Of a stretch of 64,000 nucleotides of DNA, positions 52,031 to 63,100 are shown one piece after another. Below the pieces are notes generated by a model. It was not told the DNA's origin, made no database searches, and saw only the letters and a program-made list of their open reading frames with translations. Origin of the DNA: Bostrychus sinensis (taxonomy: Eukaryota > Chordata > Actinopteri > Gobiiformes > Eleotridae); assembly GCA_020698575.1 (NCBI GenBank), contig CM036247.1, positions 2,255,903-2,319,902 of the forward strand, read 5' to 3'. The position numbers and the translations under genes are program-made. Each line of letters starts with the position of its first letter. Position 1 is the first letter of the stretch.

Positions 52031-52795
52031 TCAATAAAATTTTATGTGATGTTTTTCTTCTTTCACTCTAAGGTCGCTCTACTCTTAGGTGCATTCCAAA
52101 TATGGCACAAATAATGAGCTGCTACAAAGTTATCGGACCCAAGGTTGCAGGGGGGGCTCCTGTCGATGGTGGCCCTGTGTAATAATTTTGTAGGCTAGGG
52201 TAGACTACGGAGAAGGCAGGTTCGTAAAGGAGCCCGAGGAGTGAATAAACGAGAGGAGTCAGGAAGTTCAGTTTTAAATTAAATTAAATGTATTGATTAA
52301 ATTATAAAGAAAGACAATAATACAAAACAATAATAATGTAATTTGAACTTGAGTGAGAGTAGTTTTGTGGTGTTGCTGGGTTGTAACAGTCCATTTCCAG
52401 GTTGAAGTGTTCAAAGTTCAGTTAATATTTGTATTTCCTTGGAATGTTTGTCCGATAATCCAAAAAACGGAAGGCTCGAGTGTTGGTTGTTTCCTACCGC
52501 AAAGGTAGATCATGGGTAGCTCGCCATCTGAAGGTGGTTTGAAGAATTGCAGTTCGTTTGCAGGTATTTTTGAATCCCAGGAAAAAAACCTGACCGTTGA
52601 TGAGTGGACAAGGATTTTTAGTTTTAGCCCACAATTCTGCTGGTTTGTCCAAAGACGCCGACCCGAGCAGGCCACAGCCACCTGAGGAGCGGAGGAGGGG
52701 AGTGACCTCTGGTGACCCCGGTTTTTAAAGGAAGTCAGGGCCGCACTCGAAAGGAAGGTGTCCATCAAAATAAAAAGGATTCAGGAAGTGCGCAG
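52031..52795. other. Unassigned stretch, possibly repeat
   Basis: No gene recognised. Patchy composition and a clear junction with the TTAA element on the right suggest repeat DNA; an LTR was considered but no ends were found. Confidence 0.35.
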
Positions 52796-53380
52796 GGAAC
52801 GACTCGCTTTACGACATTCCCTTCTGCTCTTATACCTGAGGCGCAGTACAACCATGAAGCTACTTTTAGCGTTGTTATTTTCGCCAGTTCGTCAGGGCCG
52901 AAGGACACAAGAAGATGAAGACAATGTTGGACGAGGCAAGAAAAAGAAAATGTGAAAGGGACCGCACCAGATCGCAGACAAGAGTCAACATCGGACAGAC
53001 TTTTGCTCGCTGGCGTCAGATGAGAGACAGAGAAGGCTGCAAATCAGATCACGTTTTTGCTTCTTTATTGTTGGGCAGGTAAATTAGCCTCTTTATTTTT
53101 TCTTTAGAACGTGCTTTTTCATACAGTTATTAGTTGTTTTTACTGCGACCATTGCGCGATATTTGTTGATAAGCTAACGCTAGCGCTAACTCTATAGAAG
53201 ATCCAGTCCAAACTTCCAAAGGTAGCAGCAGGTCAACTAAAGTTGAAACAATGATGGAAATAGACGCACGCTCGCACAGTTTCAGAAGGAGGAGGGGCCC
53301 TAGTGTTTACGTTTTGCGACGGTGCAGTGGCACCTGTGGCCTCTAGAGGCGCAAGACCGGGAATCTTACACAGTGTAACT
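52796..53380 (+). mobile_element. TTAA-flanked element with conserved ORF, copy 2
   Basis: Inverted copy of 28392-28983; right end CTTACACAGTGTAACT then TTAA (53381-53384). The plus strand encodes the same basic peptide (TMLDEARKRKCERDRTRSQ, TRVNIGQTFARWRQMRDREG) and here continues CKSDHVFASLLLGR to a GT donor-like GTAAAT at about 53079. This is the longer form: the ~150 bases from there to about 53190 are missing in copy 1. The left part differs from copy 1 and no left end was found. Confidence 0.65.
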
Positions 53381-53902
53381 TTAAGTGAAGCAGAAAGCAA
53401 CTAAACATTGAAGATTATCGCCTGCTTCGGATTTGTATTTTGCCTTAACGCCAGACGAGAGAGTACAGCAAGCGCGTCACTTACTTACTACCCGGATTTG
53501 CAGCCCTCATCGGTCTGAGTGGGACTTAGCTGTAACACTGGGCCTTAGGCGGGGTACACCCTGTTATTATTCCAAAACAACTAGTATAAACAGGAGAAAA
53601 AATCCTCTGTGACAGAAATCAGCTGGTGCAGTGACCGACCACGCAACGGGAGGCATTTTGAAGAGGAGAATACTGAATAAAACTGATGAGGTTCAACACA
53701 GGTCTTTGGGCACAGTGAAGCACACTTTTCCTTTGAGCGTAGTTACTACAACTGCGGATCAATGTAATGTGTTTTTGTGATACGTTTTAGTAAAATAAAC
53801 AGGCAGTTTTGTATTACAGTATATAGCATTATCATTTATATGCACTGAAAGCACAAGAAAACAGCAGAGGAAAAATAACAAATATTGACTATTCCCTGAT
53901 GA

Positions 53903-54100
53903 AACATAAACGCAGCAGAGGTAGCTACTCCCAGGTCAGTGCGAAGTTCACAGTCCAGTAATGATCTGTTTTATGGCTCTGTCAGTGACCGCAGTGGAAC
54001 AGACTCAGATCTTGCTCAGCACAGTTCTCATGGACACTTTGTGATATTTTCATTCAACCTTCCGTGTTTGAACCTCTCAACTAAATCTCTGCAAACATCA
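53903..54100 (+). other. Likely 5' non-coding exon of TRIM at 54183
   Basis: Homologous to 41556-41698 (CGCAGCAGAGGTAGCTACTC; CAGTAATGATCTG). It ends CAAACATCA|GTGAGTAC, which would leave an intron of only 80 bases to the acceptor at 54180. Left edge not fixed. Confidence 0.5.
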
Positions 54101-54182
54101 GTGAGTACAAACCAAAATTATTATTATTCATTTAAACCGAACACCACTTGAATTAAAAGCATTCCTCTTTACTGTAACAGAA

Positions 54183-55619
54183 ATGGCTGCTGCCCACTGC
54201 CTGCTGGCTGAGGAGGAGATCATGTGCTCCATTTGTCTGGAGGTGTTATCTGACCCAGTCTCCACTCCCTGTGGACACAACTTCTGTAAAGACTGCATCA
54301 CTGAAACCTGGAGGGTCAACGCTCCCTGCAGGTGTCCCTTCTGTAACGAGGTTTTCCACATAAGACCACAGTTAAAAACCAACATATTCATCTCAGCGAT
54401 GGTGGCTCAGTTCAGACAGAGAGCTCAACACAATCTGACCAACAACAACTGTCCACGACACAACAAACCTCTGGAGCTGTTCTGTGAGAGCGACCAGACC
54501 TGTGTCTGTGTGCACTGCTCTTTACAGCACAAGAACCACGAGATGGTTCCTCTCAAAGACGGATGTGAAGCAAAACAAAAAGAACTTAAGAAAATCGAGT
54601 CTCAAACTCAGAGAATGATCCAGGAGAGGCGACAGAAGATCAGAGAGATCCAACAGTCACTGGACCTCAGTCAGAGAGCTGCAGAGGAAGAGGCCGCTGA
54701 AGGAGTCCAGTTCTTCTCTGCTCTGATGGAGCTGGTTCAGATAAGTTTGAATGAAGTCCTTCAAGAGATTGAAGAGAAGCAGACAAAGGCAAAGAAACAG
54801 GCTGAAGACCTGATCCAAGCTCTGGAACAGGAGATCTCTGAGCTGAACCAGAGAAGCACTGAGGTGGAGCAGCTGACCTGCTCTAAAGACCACCTCCACG
54901 TCCTAAAGACATTCACTTCACTCACACCTGCTCCAAACAAGGACTGGACCAACGTCAGGGTTAGAACACCATCTTCTCTGGGAACTGTGGAAAAAACAGC
55001 ATCAACGTTGAAAAAGGCCATAACAAAACAGATGGAGGTGTTTCTTGCTGAAGCTGAGTTGCAGAAAGTCCAGAGATCTGCTGTTAATGTGTCTCTGGAC
55101 CCAGACACAGCACACGCAGAGCTCAGTATTTCTGAGGATCTTAAACAGGTGTGGCACACTGGCGTCAAGAAAAAGCTGACCAATCACTCAAAGAGAATTA
55201 CTGGATTTTATGGAGTTTTGGGAAGAGAGAGTTTTTCTTCAGGTAGATATTACTTTGAGGTTCAGGTCAAAGAACAGTATGAGTGGGTTGTAGGAGTGGC
55301 TAAAGAGTCCATCAACAGAACTGAGAGCATCGGTGCAAAGCCTCCCAACGGCTTCTGGGCCATTTGGCTGTACAAAGGAAACGAGTATGGGACTTTTGAA
55401 GAGAATTATGTTGCTCTCTCAGTGAAGTCAGACCTTCAGAGAGTCGGTGTGTTTGTGGATTATGAGGAGGGCATGGTCTCTTTTTATGACCTCGACACAG
55501 TTAATCTTATCTACTCCTTCACAGGATACAGTTTTACTGAGAAACTCTATCCATACCTTTACACTAAGAGCAAGAAGGATAAAAAATGCACTCTCAGCAT
55601 TACGCCTGTCAAGGTCTAG
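54183..55619 (+). CDS. TRIM E3 ligase without B-box 1, sister copy
   Basis: 478 residues, single coding exon after acceptor TTTACTGTAACAG. RING 15-54, no B-box 1, B-box 2 from C90, coiled coil about 125-235, PRY-SPRY from about 302 (VSLDPDTAHAEL, GRYYFEVQV, YEWVVGVAKESINR, PPNGFWAIWL, GVFVDYEEGMVSFYDLDTVN, YPYLYT). From the acceptor through codon 261 it is almost the same as the gene at 45508 (for example T for N at residue 42). From VRTPSSLGTVE onward the two proteins differ widely, with a 3-base indel at the switch point. The variable SPRY suggests a different target. TRIM subgroup name is not assigned because fish names are unstable. Confidence 0.9.
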   Translation: MAAAHCLLAEEEIMCSICLEVLSDPVSTPCGHNFCKDCITETWRVNAPCRCPFCNEVFHIRPQLKTNIFISAMVAQFRQRAQHNLTNNNCPRHNKPLELFCESDQTCVCVHCSLQHKNHEMVPLKDGCEAKQKELKKIESQTQRMIQERRQKIREIQQSLDLSQRAAEEEAAEGVQFFSALMELVQISLNEVLQEIEEKQTKAKKQAEDLIQALEQEISELNQRSTEVEQLTCSKDHLHVLKTFTSLTPAPNKDWTNVRVRTPSSLGTVEKTASTLKKAITKQMEVFLAEAELQKVQRSAVNVSLDPDTAHAELSISEDLKQVWHTGVKKKLTNHSKRITGFYGVLGRESFSSGRYYFEVQVKEQYEWVVGVAKESINRTESIGAKPPNGFWAIWLYKGNEYGTFEENYVALSVKSDLQRVGVFVDYEEGMVSFYDLDTVNLIYSFTGYSFTEKLYPYLYTKSKKDKKCTLSITPVKV

Positions 55620-56143
55620 TTTGATCGTATTATGTTCAAACCTTATCTACCGCTTTGCAGGCTCCAGCCATCTTCCATTGAGAATGATCGATTATTATAA
55701 ATGTTTACAATCTTAAATTGGGCAGGCATTTAATTTTCTAAAAGGTTTTGACAAAGAGTGCTGAAGTTTATTCAGCACAAAAATTGTACAAAAGAGTAGC
55801 TCCCAGTATTTGTTTTACAGACTGAGATTAGCATAGAATCTGTGAGGTTGTAAAATGCTAACATGATACGACAGAAATTTGTCAAACAAAGACATTTTGT
55901 CTCTAGTTCAATGGTTTTCTCAGGTCAGAGTGTGAGACACAGTTTTATCATCAGTCACTTCTAACTTCAAATGTATTTTTCTGTATTATTTTACTACCAC
56001 CTTTATGTCACATGTATTTTAAAATCTGTTTTACAATTTAATGTAAAAATATTTAGGCTTTTTTAAGTTACCCTAACATTTAAACTTCTGTATATTCAGC
56101 CTTGTCTGAGAAGACTCTCAGTTAGTAAGATGTGCAAGTCCAG
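55620..56143. other. 3' flank of TRIM gene
   Basis: No AATAAA was found close to the stop; no other feature seen. Confidence 0.35.
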
Positions 56144-56417
56144 AGGCCTGTACTACAAAGCTGGCTGAACTTATCTCAGATGTCTCTCGTACCTGGATAA
56201 ACAAAACCAAACATGAGTGTCTCTGGATTAACTATGAACAGTTTTATCAACTCACTGAGTGGACCCTGGGTTTCTCAGGGAAGTCAGCGCTAAACGACCG
56301 AGCGTCGCAGAGATAGTTCATCTGACTTTCACAGAAACGACACTAAACCATAGCTCCGTGCTCTACACTGAGGAATCTACCTCGATACAACGTGATCCAG
56401 CTTCGTAGTACAGGCCC
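56144..56417. mobile_element. MITE with GGCCTGTACTAC ends
   Basis: AGGCCTGTACTACAAAGCTGG and CCAGCTTCGTAGTACAGGCC are inverted ends (19 of 20 shared positions pair in the core GTACTAC.AAGCTGG). Length 274. No coding capacity. Common type in fish; superfamily not assigned. Confidence 0.72.
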
Positions 56418-57055
56418 AGATGACTTCTTTTTAAACCTTTTGTTGTGATTTACTGAACTTTCCACAACACCTTTTTGGGTCTAGACCCACCAGTTGGCAA
56501 ACACTGCTCTAGGTAATTTACCCAAACTTTAAGGAGGCAGTTGGCACATTTCATGTCCACAACCATACACACGACTTTTTAGACTATTATACAGAAAAAG
56601 TTACATAATGCTGACATTTGTGTTTGACTGATTTGTTTATATTAACTATAATCATATACTGTACAGAACATGGAACAAGCCCTAAAACTGAACACTATCA
56701 CCCTGTCAAACAGGTTTATAAGGAGTGTTTTTGCTTTGATTTATTGATGCACGTTTATCAAGTTTAATTAAAAAAAACTTTGAACATAATATGTATTGTT
56801 ATGTATTATTATTGTAGATCTACTTTGTTTATTGATATACATTTATAACAAGATACTTTGTGATGTGTCTGCTGTCCTGTTCTGTTATGGCTTGAGACAG
56901 ATTGTTTTTTATCTGACACTGCTGCCTTGAATCTGTATCATGTCAGCGTGACGCGGAAGAGGAACATAAAGTGTGACTCATACTATTGGCTCTAAGTTAA
57001 GTTAGGCACAGAACTGGAATTACAGGACAGTGTTAAAGTCACATGGGTGAAAGGA
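56418..57055. other. Non-coding stretch
   Basis: Nothing recognised. Confidence 0.3.
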
Positions 57056-57138
57056 AAGTTCATTTTGTCACATCTTTGTCACCTCAATCACAGCTAAATG
57101 TAACTTCTATCTCTCACCTGGAGCCACAGTAAACAACA
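57056..57138 (+). other. Likely 5' non-coding exon of TRIM at 57730
   Basis: GGAGCCACAGTAAACAACA|GTGAGTACC matches the donor context of the exon at 54100 (ACATCA|GTGAGTACA). Joining it to acceptor 57727 gives a 589-base intron. Left edge unknown. Confidence 0.45.
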
Positions 57139-57729
57139 GTGAGTACCAAAAACTTTTATCAACGGTTAAAAGATAAAATTGTGTAATAAAACTGCATTGA
57201 CAACAGTGTTTGTTACTTCTGATAAGATGTGGACGCAGGCTTTTCAGGACTAGAGTTAAAAAAAAAAGCATTTTCAAGGCTTTTGCATTAGTCAGGCTTT
57301 TGCATTAGTCAGTGAATAAGATAAGTTTTGTTAGCTTTGAGTGTAGGTAGAGTGGAAAGTGTTGCTAACAAATGCATTTTAAAAATAAGTATGCACTTTT
57401 TGCACATTAAATACAGTCTTACCAATCAGTAGACACAATGTTTTTATTCAATGAGACGAGGAAACCTTGAAAACATGACAGAACAGAAATATTGGGCATG
57501 ACCTTTAAAAATAAATGACAGTACAGTGCAACTGTGAACGGGGATCTTCTGTATCCTGCTTTTGGACTTTTTGGGAAATTACCTTTCAGGTCATACGACT
57601 TCTGAATGAACCTTACCTTAGCTGTGCGTGCTTGTTGTCTTTGTTGACTCATTCTTGTCATTCTTTTCTCTTTTCTCACACAGCAGTGTGGTAACCAGTC
57701 TGATTTATTTCCTCTTTCCTGTAACAGAA

Positions 57730-59337
57730 ATGGCTGCAGCCCACTGCCTGCTGGCTGAGGAGGAGATCATGTGCTCCATTTGTCTGGAGGTGTTATCTGA
57801 CCCAGTCTCCACTCCCTGTGGACACAACTTCTGTAAATCCTGCCTGGTCCAATACTGGGACACCAGTAATCTCTGTGCGTGCCCTCTTTGTAAGGAGGTT
57901 TTCCACACACGGCCACAGTTAAAAACCAACACGTTCATCTCAGCGATGGTGGCTCAGTTCAGACAGAGAGCTGAACCAGGAGAAGTGTCCTGTGACGTCT
58001 GCTCTGAGCCTAAACTCAAGGCTCTGAAGTCCTGCGTGGTCTGTGTGGCCTCGTACTGTCAGACTCACCTGGACCCACACAGACGAGCTGCCCCTCTACA
58101 AACACATCAGCTGATCGAGCCAGTGTTAGATCTGAGAGCGAGGAGCTGTCCAAGACACAACAAACCTCTGGAGCAGTTCTGTGAGAACGACCAGACCCTC
58201 GTCTGCATGATCTGCTCTGTGTTCGCACATAAATACCACACGGTAGTGTCGCTCAAGGAAGGATATGAAGCCAAGCAAAGAGAACTAATGAAAACCAAGT
58301 CTGAAACCCAAAGAATGATCCCCGAGAGGCGACAGAAGATCAGAGAGATCCAACAGTCACTGGACCTCAGTCAGAGAGCAGCAGAGGAAGAGGCCGCTGA
58401 AGGAGTCCAGTTCTTCTCTGCTCTGATAGACTTTGTTCAGAAAGGTCTGAATGAAGTTCTTCTTGAAATCGAAGAGAAGCAGACAAAGGCAAAGAAACAG
58501 GCTGAAGACCTGATCCAAGCTCTGAAACAGGAGATCTCTGAGCTGAACCAGAGAAGCACTGAGGTGGAGCAGCTGACCTGCTCTAAAGACCACCTCCACG
58601 TCCTAAAGACATTCACTTCACTCACACCTGCTCCAAACAAGGACTGGACCAACGTCAGGGCTAGAACACCATCTTCTCTGTCGCGGACAGTGCAGAAAGC
58701 TGTTTTGCAGATAGAAAATAAAATATCAGAGGAAGTGCAACTGTTTTCAAAAACACAACTAACAAAAGTCCAGCAGTTTGCTGCCGATGTGACTCTAGAT
58801 CCAGACACTGCACATCCTGAGCTGGGTTTGTCTGATGATCACAAACAGGTCTTGCACACAGGCGTCCGCAAAAATCTGCCCAACAACCCTGGGAGATGTT
58901 CTGCTTTTCATGGTGTTTTAGGAAAGGAGAGTTTCAGTTCAGGCAGATTTTACTTTGAGGTTCAGGTTAAAGGAAACCATGAATGGGTTGTAGGAGTGGC
59001 CAAGGAGTCCATCAACAGGAAGCAGGCGGTAAATGCCACGCCTCCCAACGGCTACTGGATCATTCAGTGTTACAGAGGAGATGAGTACGGCACTGCTGAC
59101 CCGGACTACGCTCCTCTCCCACTGAAGTCCAAGCCTCAGAGAGTGGCTGTGTTTGTGGATTACGAGGAGGGTGTGGTCTGTTTCTATGACGTAAACACCG
59201 CTGCTCTCATTTACTGCTACACAGGCTGCAACTTCACTGAGAAACTCTACCCATACTTCTACACCAACAGCGTGAAACATGAACCTTCTGCTCCTTTGAT
59301 TATCACTCCAGTCAGAAACCAAAGAGTACAGACATAA
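57730..59337 (+). CDS. TRIM E3 ligase with both B-boxes and SPRY
   Basis: 535 residues from the ATG two bases after acceptor CTTTCCTGTAACAG. An upstream in-frame start at 57628 lies in the intron and is rejected. RING C15-C54 complete; B-box 1 C88-H117 (SCDVCSEPKLKALKSCVVC); B-box 2 C140-H170; coiled coil about 175-285; PRY-SPRY from about 355 (VTLDPDTAHPEL, GRFYFEVQVKGNHEWVVGVA, PPNGYWIIQCYRG, VAVFVDYEEGVVCFYDVNTA, YPYFYT). Residues 1-163 are the same as in the truncated copy at 39907, including the 37 bases before the exon; residues 164-190 differ (FAHKYHTVVSLKEGYEAKQR), then identity resumes. The layout fits fish bloodthirsty-related/TRIM47-like ligases. The only copy here with all domains. 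Confidence 0.92.
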   Translation: MAAAHCLLAEEEIMCSICLEVLSDPVSTPCGHNFCKSCLVQYWDTSNLCACPLCKEVFHTRPQLKTNTFISAMVAQFRQRAEPGEVSCDVCSEPKLKALKSCVVCVASYCQTHLDPHRRAAPLQTHQLIEPVLDLRARSCPRHNKPLEQFCENDQTLVCMICSVFAHKYHTVVSLKEGYEAKQRELMKTKSETQRMIPERRQKIREIQQSLDLSQRAAEEEAAEGVQFFSALIDFVQKGLNEVLLEIEEKQTKAKKQAEDLIQALKQEISELNQRSTEVEQLTCSKDHLHVLKTFTSLTPAPNKDWTNVRARTPSSLSRTVQKAVLQIENKISEEVQLFSKTQLTKVQQFAADVTLDPDTAHPELGLSDDHKQVLHTGVRKNLPNNPGRCSAFHGVLGKESFSSGRFYFEVQVKGNHEWVVGVAKESINRKQAVNATPPNGYWIIQCYRGDEYGTADPDYAPLPLKSKPQRVAVFVDYEEGVVCFYDVNTAALIYCYTGCNFTEKLYPYFYTNSVKHEPSAPLIITPVRNQRVQT

Positions 59338-59383
59338 TGTTGGAAAAGTAACTCCACCAGCCATACTCTGAAGTTCTCGATTC

Positions 59384-60968
59384 AGGGTTTCTGCAGGGTA
59401 CAAGTTGAATTTAAGACTTTTTTTTAGACCTTTTTAACACCATTGTTCAAGAAAAACTATTTCAGAAGCACGCCATTTGGGACAAAAAGTGCTGCGAAAA
59501 ATGTTGAGAAGATCTCGTATCAGCCACGGTATTACACCTTTGAGCGTTTCAGTGGGCAGGTAGTTGCATCAAATGTATGTGACATGTGACCCCAAAAGTT
59601 TCAATCAATGTTTTATAAGATCATTGTAGAGCAAAAGTGAGAGTTTAAGGTTTATTTGGCAGAGATAGGGACTCATGGCTGAAAATAATTTCCAATATGG
59701 GGGAGGTTTACCAGAGAAGCACGAGGAAAGTTCACGCACTACAAGATACTTCACAGGTATTATTTTAAAATGGGTTTAATGGAGAATAATGTAAGAGTCA
59801 TGAAGGCACATTTATTCATGCTATGTGGGCCTTTTTGGAAAGAAATAATGAAAACAATGCAGGAATGGCTTGGTGCAGCTGTTCCTGAATCTGCTCAACT
59901 TTGTCTCTTAGGAGCCAGCTCATGTTTGCCCAACTTATCTAAACCTTACAGGCTTTATTTCAGCTGCTGGAGTTATTCTCTTGAGTTATTGATAGCTAAC
60001 CCCTGTCATGTGATGAGGAACAGGGTTTAATTTCAATCCGGGGTCACGCAGGTAACTTCCTGCTCCTTGTTCACTCCCAGTGTGTGCTGTGGCATCTGGC
60101 GTTCGGTTTGGTTTGGTTTGGTTTGGTTTGGTTTGGTCTGAGCTGCTCCACTCGGCTTTTAGCCTTTCCTCCGTTGTCCACAACTCTTATATTTAGCGGT
60201 CAGGTTTTTGTCTGGATACTTGTTTTTTGAAGATGGCGAGCTGGTAGGACAAACTTTTTTTTAATTCTTTGCCCTTGGACTTTGGACAGTTGTCTTCCCC
60301 CTCCTTTGGAGCTTTGGGATCTAGAACTGAACTTTTTCTGAACAAAGTCAAAACTCTTATGAATATATTGGGTTGCAAATATTCATTGTTTATTTGTATT
60401 GTTTATTATTTCCTTGTTCATTATCCCTGTTCCCTTGGTAAATTTAATACATTTTATTTAATATCAAACTATATTTTGTGTTCTGTCATTCATACCACAC
60501 AAGCTCCATAAAGAACCAGTTTCTTCTGCGTACAGTCACTCCGTTTAATTGCAATAGTCACTCAGCCCTAATATAAAATTAACAAATAACGCTTTAAATT
60601 CGTTACACTAAACTGCATAACAGAAAGAATCATACTCACATCTCTGGTATACATTTTTGTCTTTTATTCGGGGAAAAAAGGCGTAAGGGTCAGGTGCAGT
60701 GTTTTTGCTCTGTTGTATGTTTATAGAGTGGTGTGCTTATGCTGTTTTGTTTAATCTGTGCTGTATTGTTATTTGTTTTTGTTAAAGTTCTTTAAAACTC
60801 AATACAAATTTAAATAACAAAAAAATAAATAAATAAATAAATAAATGTATGTGACATATTTAAGACCTGTTTAAATGTATTTAAGACCTAATACTCCCCA
60901 ACTCTGTAAATGTGATTTAAATTCAGATTTTTTAAATTTAGGATTTTTTAAAACCCTGCAGAAAGCCC
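59384..60968. mobile_element. TIR element, GGGTTTCTGCAGG ends
   Basis: CAGGGTTTCTGCAGGGTAC with TTTAAGACTTTTTT on the left pairs with TTTTTTAAAACCCTGCAGAAAGCCC on the right (core AACCCTGCAGAAA). The subterminal word TTTAAGACCT occurs near both ends, as in fish hAT-like elements. 8-bp duplications could not be confirmed. About 59,760-60,840 inside looks unrelated and may be a later insertion. Confidence 0.55.
60105..60138 (+). repeat. (GGTTT)n pentanucleotide run
   Basis: About seven tandem GGTTT units. Confidence 0.9.
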
Positions 60969-60986
60969 ATTAATAAGGTACAGGTA

Positions 60987-61485
60987 CACTGTAAAAAAAT
61001 ATCTGTAGATTTCATGGTAAAAATCTGTAAAATCTCAACAGTAAAAGACCGTAATTGATATATCGGTAAAATACTGTTTTGGTTACGGTAATTAACTGTA
61101 ATATTAAAAATAAGGCAAAATTGTATTTTTTATTTTTATTTTTTGTAATGTATACAGTATAGCACTGTTTAAAAATATTGAGTCCTGTGTTTATTACAGT
61201 TTAACACCTTTTTAAAAGATAACTAAATTTTACAGTAAATGTTGATTAAAATGTAAGCCGCAAACTGTAAAATATACAGTTAATCTATTTTTTTTAAAGA
61301 TTAATAACTTACTTTTACAGTAAATAATAATAAAAACTCAAGTCAAAAACTGAAAAAAAACAACATTTGTGATAATATTGTACTGTAAAATGAAATAAAG
61401 GCCTCTTGTAATTTTTACGGTAGAATTCTGGCAACCACAGCTGCCAATTTTTTACCGTAAAATTTACAGATTTTTGTTTACAGTG
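60987..61485 (-). mobile_element. CACTG-ended palindromic MITE, copy D
   Basis: Inverted relative to copies A, C and E. Lies just outside the right end of the 59384 element. Shorter middle than copies B and C: the G/C-rich segment is missing. Confidence 0.8.
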
Positions 61486-61985
61486 CATCGTCTCAAAATG
61501 GAAGTTTGTCTGACGTCACGTGAAAAGGGTTTATTGTTGCTTCTCTGATTAGTGCACTCTTTGCCCAGTTTGTGAGCTTTAGATGGTCATTTCTGGACCG
61601 GCTTGGTGTAGATCCCTATTTTTTACATGTTGTAATGATGAATTAAAATGTGTTTTGTGGCATTAGGACATCTGAACTGCAGACAGGTGGACTTTATCTA
61701 ACAGTTTCTGTGACTTCTGAGGGTAAATAACACCTGACCTTTAAAAAGGGGGTGAATACTTCTGCACTCTAAGGTTTTCTGTTTTTCTGTCATATTTCTT
61801 ATTTGCTTCCTAATAAAAAATATTTTGCATCTTCATAGTTGTTGTCATGTGATGTAAAGTGACTGACATAAACCTCCCAATGATCCATTTCAGTTCCTGG
61901 TTGTAAGGCAACAATAACTGAAAAATCCTAAAGGGGTGAGTACTGTACAATATCTCGAAGGACTTTTTCATCTCCTGTACATGTT
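61486..61985. other. Non-coding stretch
   Basis: Near 61,620-61,960 words such as GAATACTTCTGCACTCTAAG and GGGGTGAGTACTGTAC look like the flank of a Tc1-type element, but I cannot place ends. Confidence 0.35.
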
Positions 61986-61989
61986 GAAG

Positions 61990-62455
61990 ATGAAAATTAT
62001 TTGAAGTGACATATTTATATTTATTTATATATTTATTTATTTTATTATTAACTTATAGATTTACACATAAATAACCAAAATAAATAACAATACAAACAGC
62101 TATGACAATAAAGCAATAATGACAAACAAAACAAAAACGACAAAGGGGTAAACCATACAAATCATACTTAAATGCTTAGAGAGGTTTTTTTTGTTGGTTT
62201 TTTTTACATTTTTTCTGTTGGATTGAACATCTTGTCCAATCAAAAATCAATATTAAAAAAGCACAACAGGTCCCCTTTAAAAAGGTCCATATATCTCTTG
62301 GAGAATGTTATTGCTTTTTTATTTTCCATTTTGTTTATGAGTGATATGCATCTGTCCATCTCAATTATGAATTCTTGTATGCGTGGCGTTTTCCTTGCCC
62401 ATTTACATTTATGAATATAATATTTTGAATATAATATACTTTGGTAACTAAAGCT
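61990..62455 (-). mobile_element. L1/Tx1-type LINE C-terminal end
   Basis: The minus strand from about 62432 reads YYIHKCKWARKTPRIQEFII then EMDRCISLINKMENKKAITF and SKRYMDLFK. The HKCKWA(R/N)..P pattern near the end of ORF2 is typical of fish L1/Tx1 elements. The rest to 61990 is an AT-rich 3' UTR. Confidence 0.7.
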
Positions 62456-62603
62456 ATACCACTGAGTCTACTTACACTGCTCCCAGTCTCAATACTGCTG
62501 AGTCTGTGACCTTCACCTTCTGTTAAACGGTACAGATATCACAAATAAGAAATGTAACAATAAATATTTAAGGAATGTCTCTCAAAGGACATCACCAGTC
62601 ATA

Positions 62604-63100
62604 CACTGTAAAAAAAAATCTGTAAATTTTACGGTAAAAAATTGGCAGCTGTGGTTCCCAGAATTCTACCGTAAAAACTACAAGAGGCCTGTATTTCATT
62701 TTACAGTATAATTTTATCACAAATGTTGTTTTTACAGTTTTTGACTTGAGTTTTTATTATTATTTACTGCAAAATAAAGTTATTATCTTTAAAAAAAAAT
62801 AGGTTAATGTATATTTTAGTTTGTGACTTAACTTTTAATCAACATTTACTGTAAAATTTAAAGTTATTATCTTTTGAAAAGGTGTTAAACTGTAATAAAC
62901 ACAGGACTCAATTATTTTAACAGTGCTATACTGTATACATTACAAAAAATAAAACTAAAAAATACAATTTTGCCTTATTTTTAATATTACAGTTAATTAC
63001 CGTAACCAAAACAGTATTTTACCGATATATCAACTACAGTCTTTTACTGTTGAGATTTTACAGATTTTTACCTTGAAATCTACAGATATTTTTTACAGTG
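62604..63100 (+). mobile_element. CACTG-ended palindromic MITE, copy E
   Basis: Starts CACTGTAAAAAAAAATCTG, ends TTTTTTACAGTG. Inserted exactly between the two LINE pieces on either side. Confidence 0.8.

Noticed and set aside
52140..52790. Possible solo LTR
   Set aside because: No matching TG...CA ends or target duplication could be found.
57628..57729. Upstream start that would add 34 residues to the TRIM at 57730
   Set aside because: A splice acceptor (CTTTCCTGTAACAG) falls between it and the conserved ATG, and the same acceptor-ATG layout is found in all four copies.
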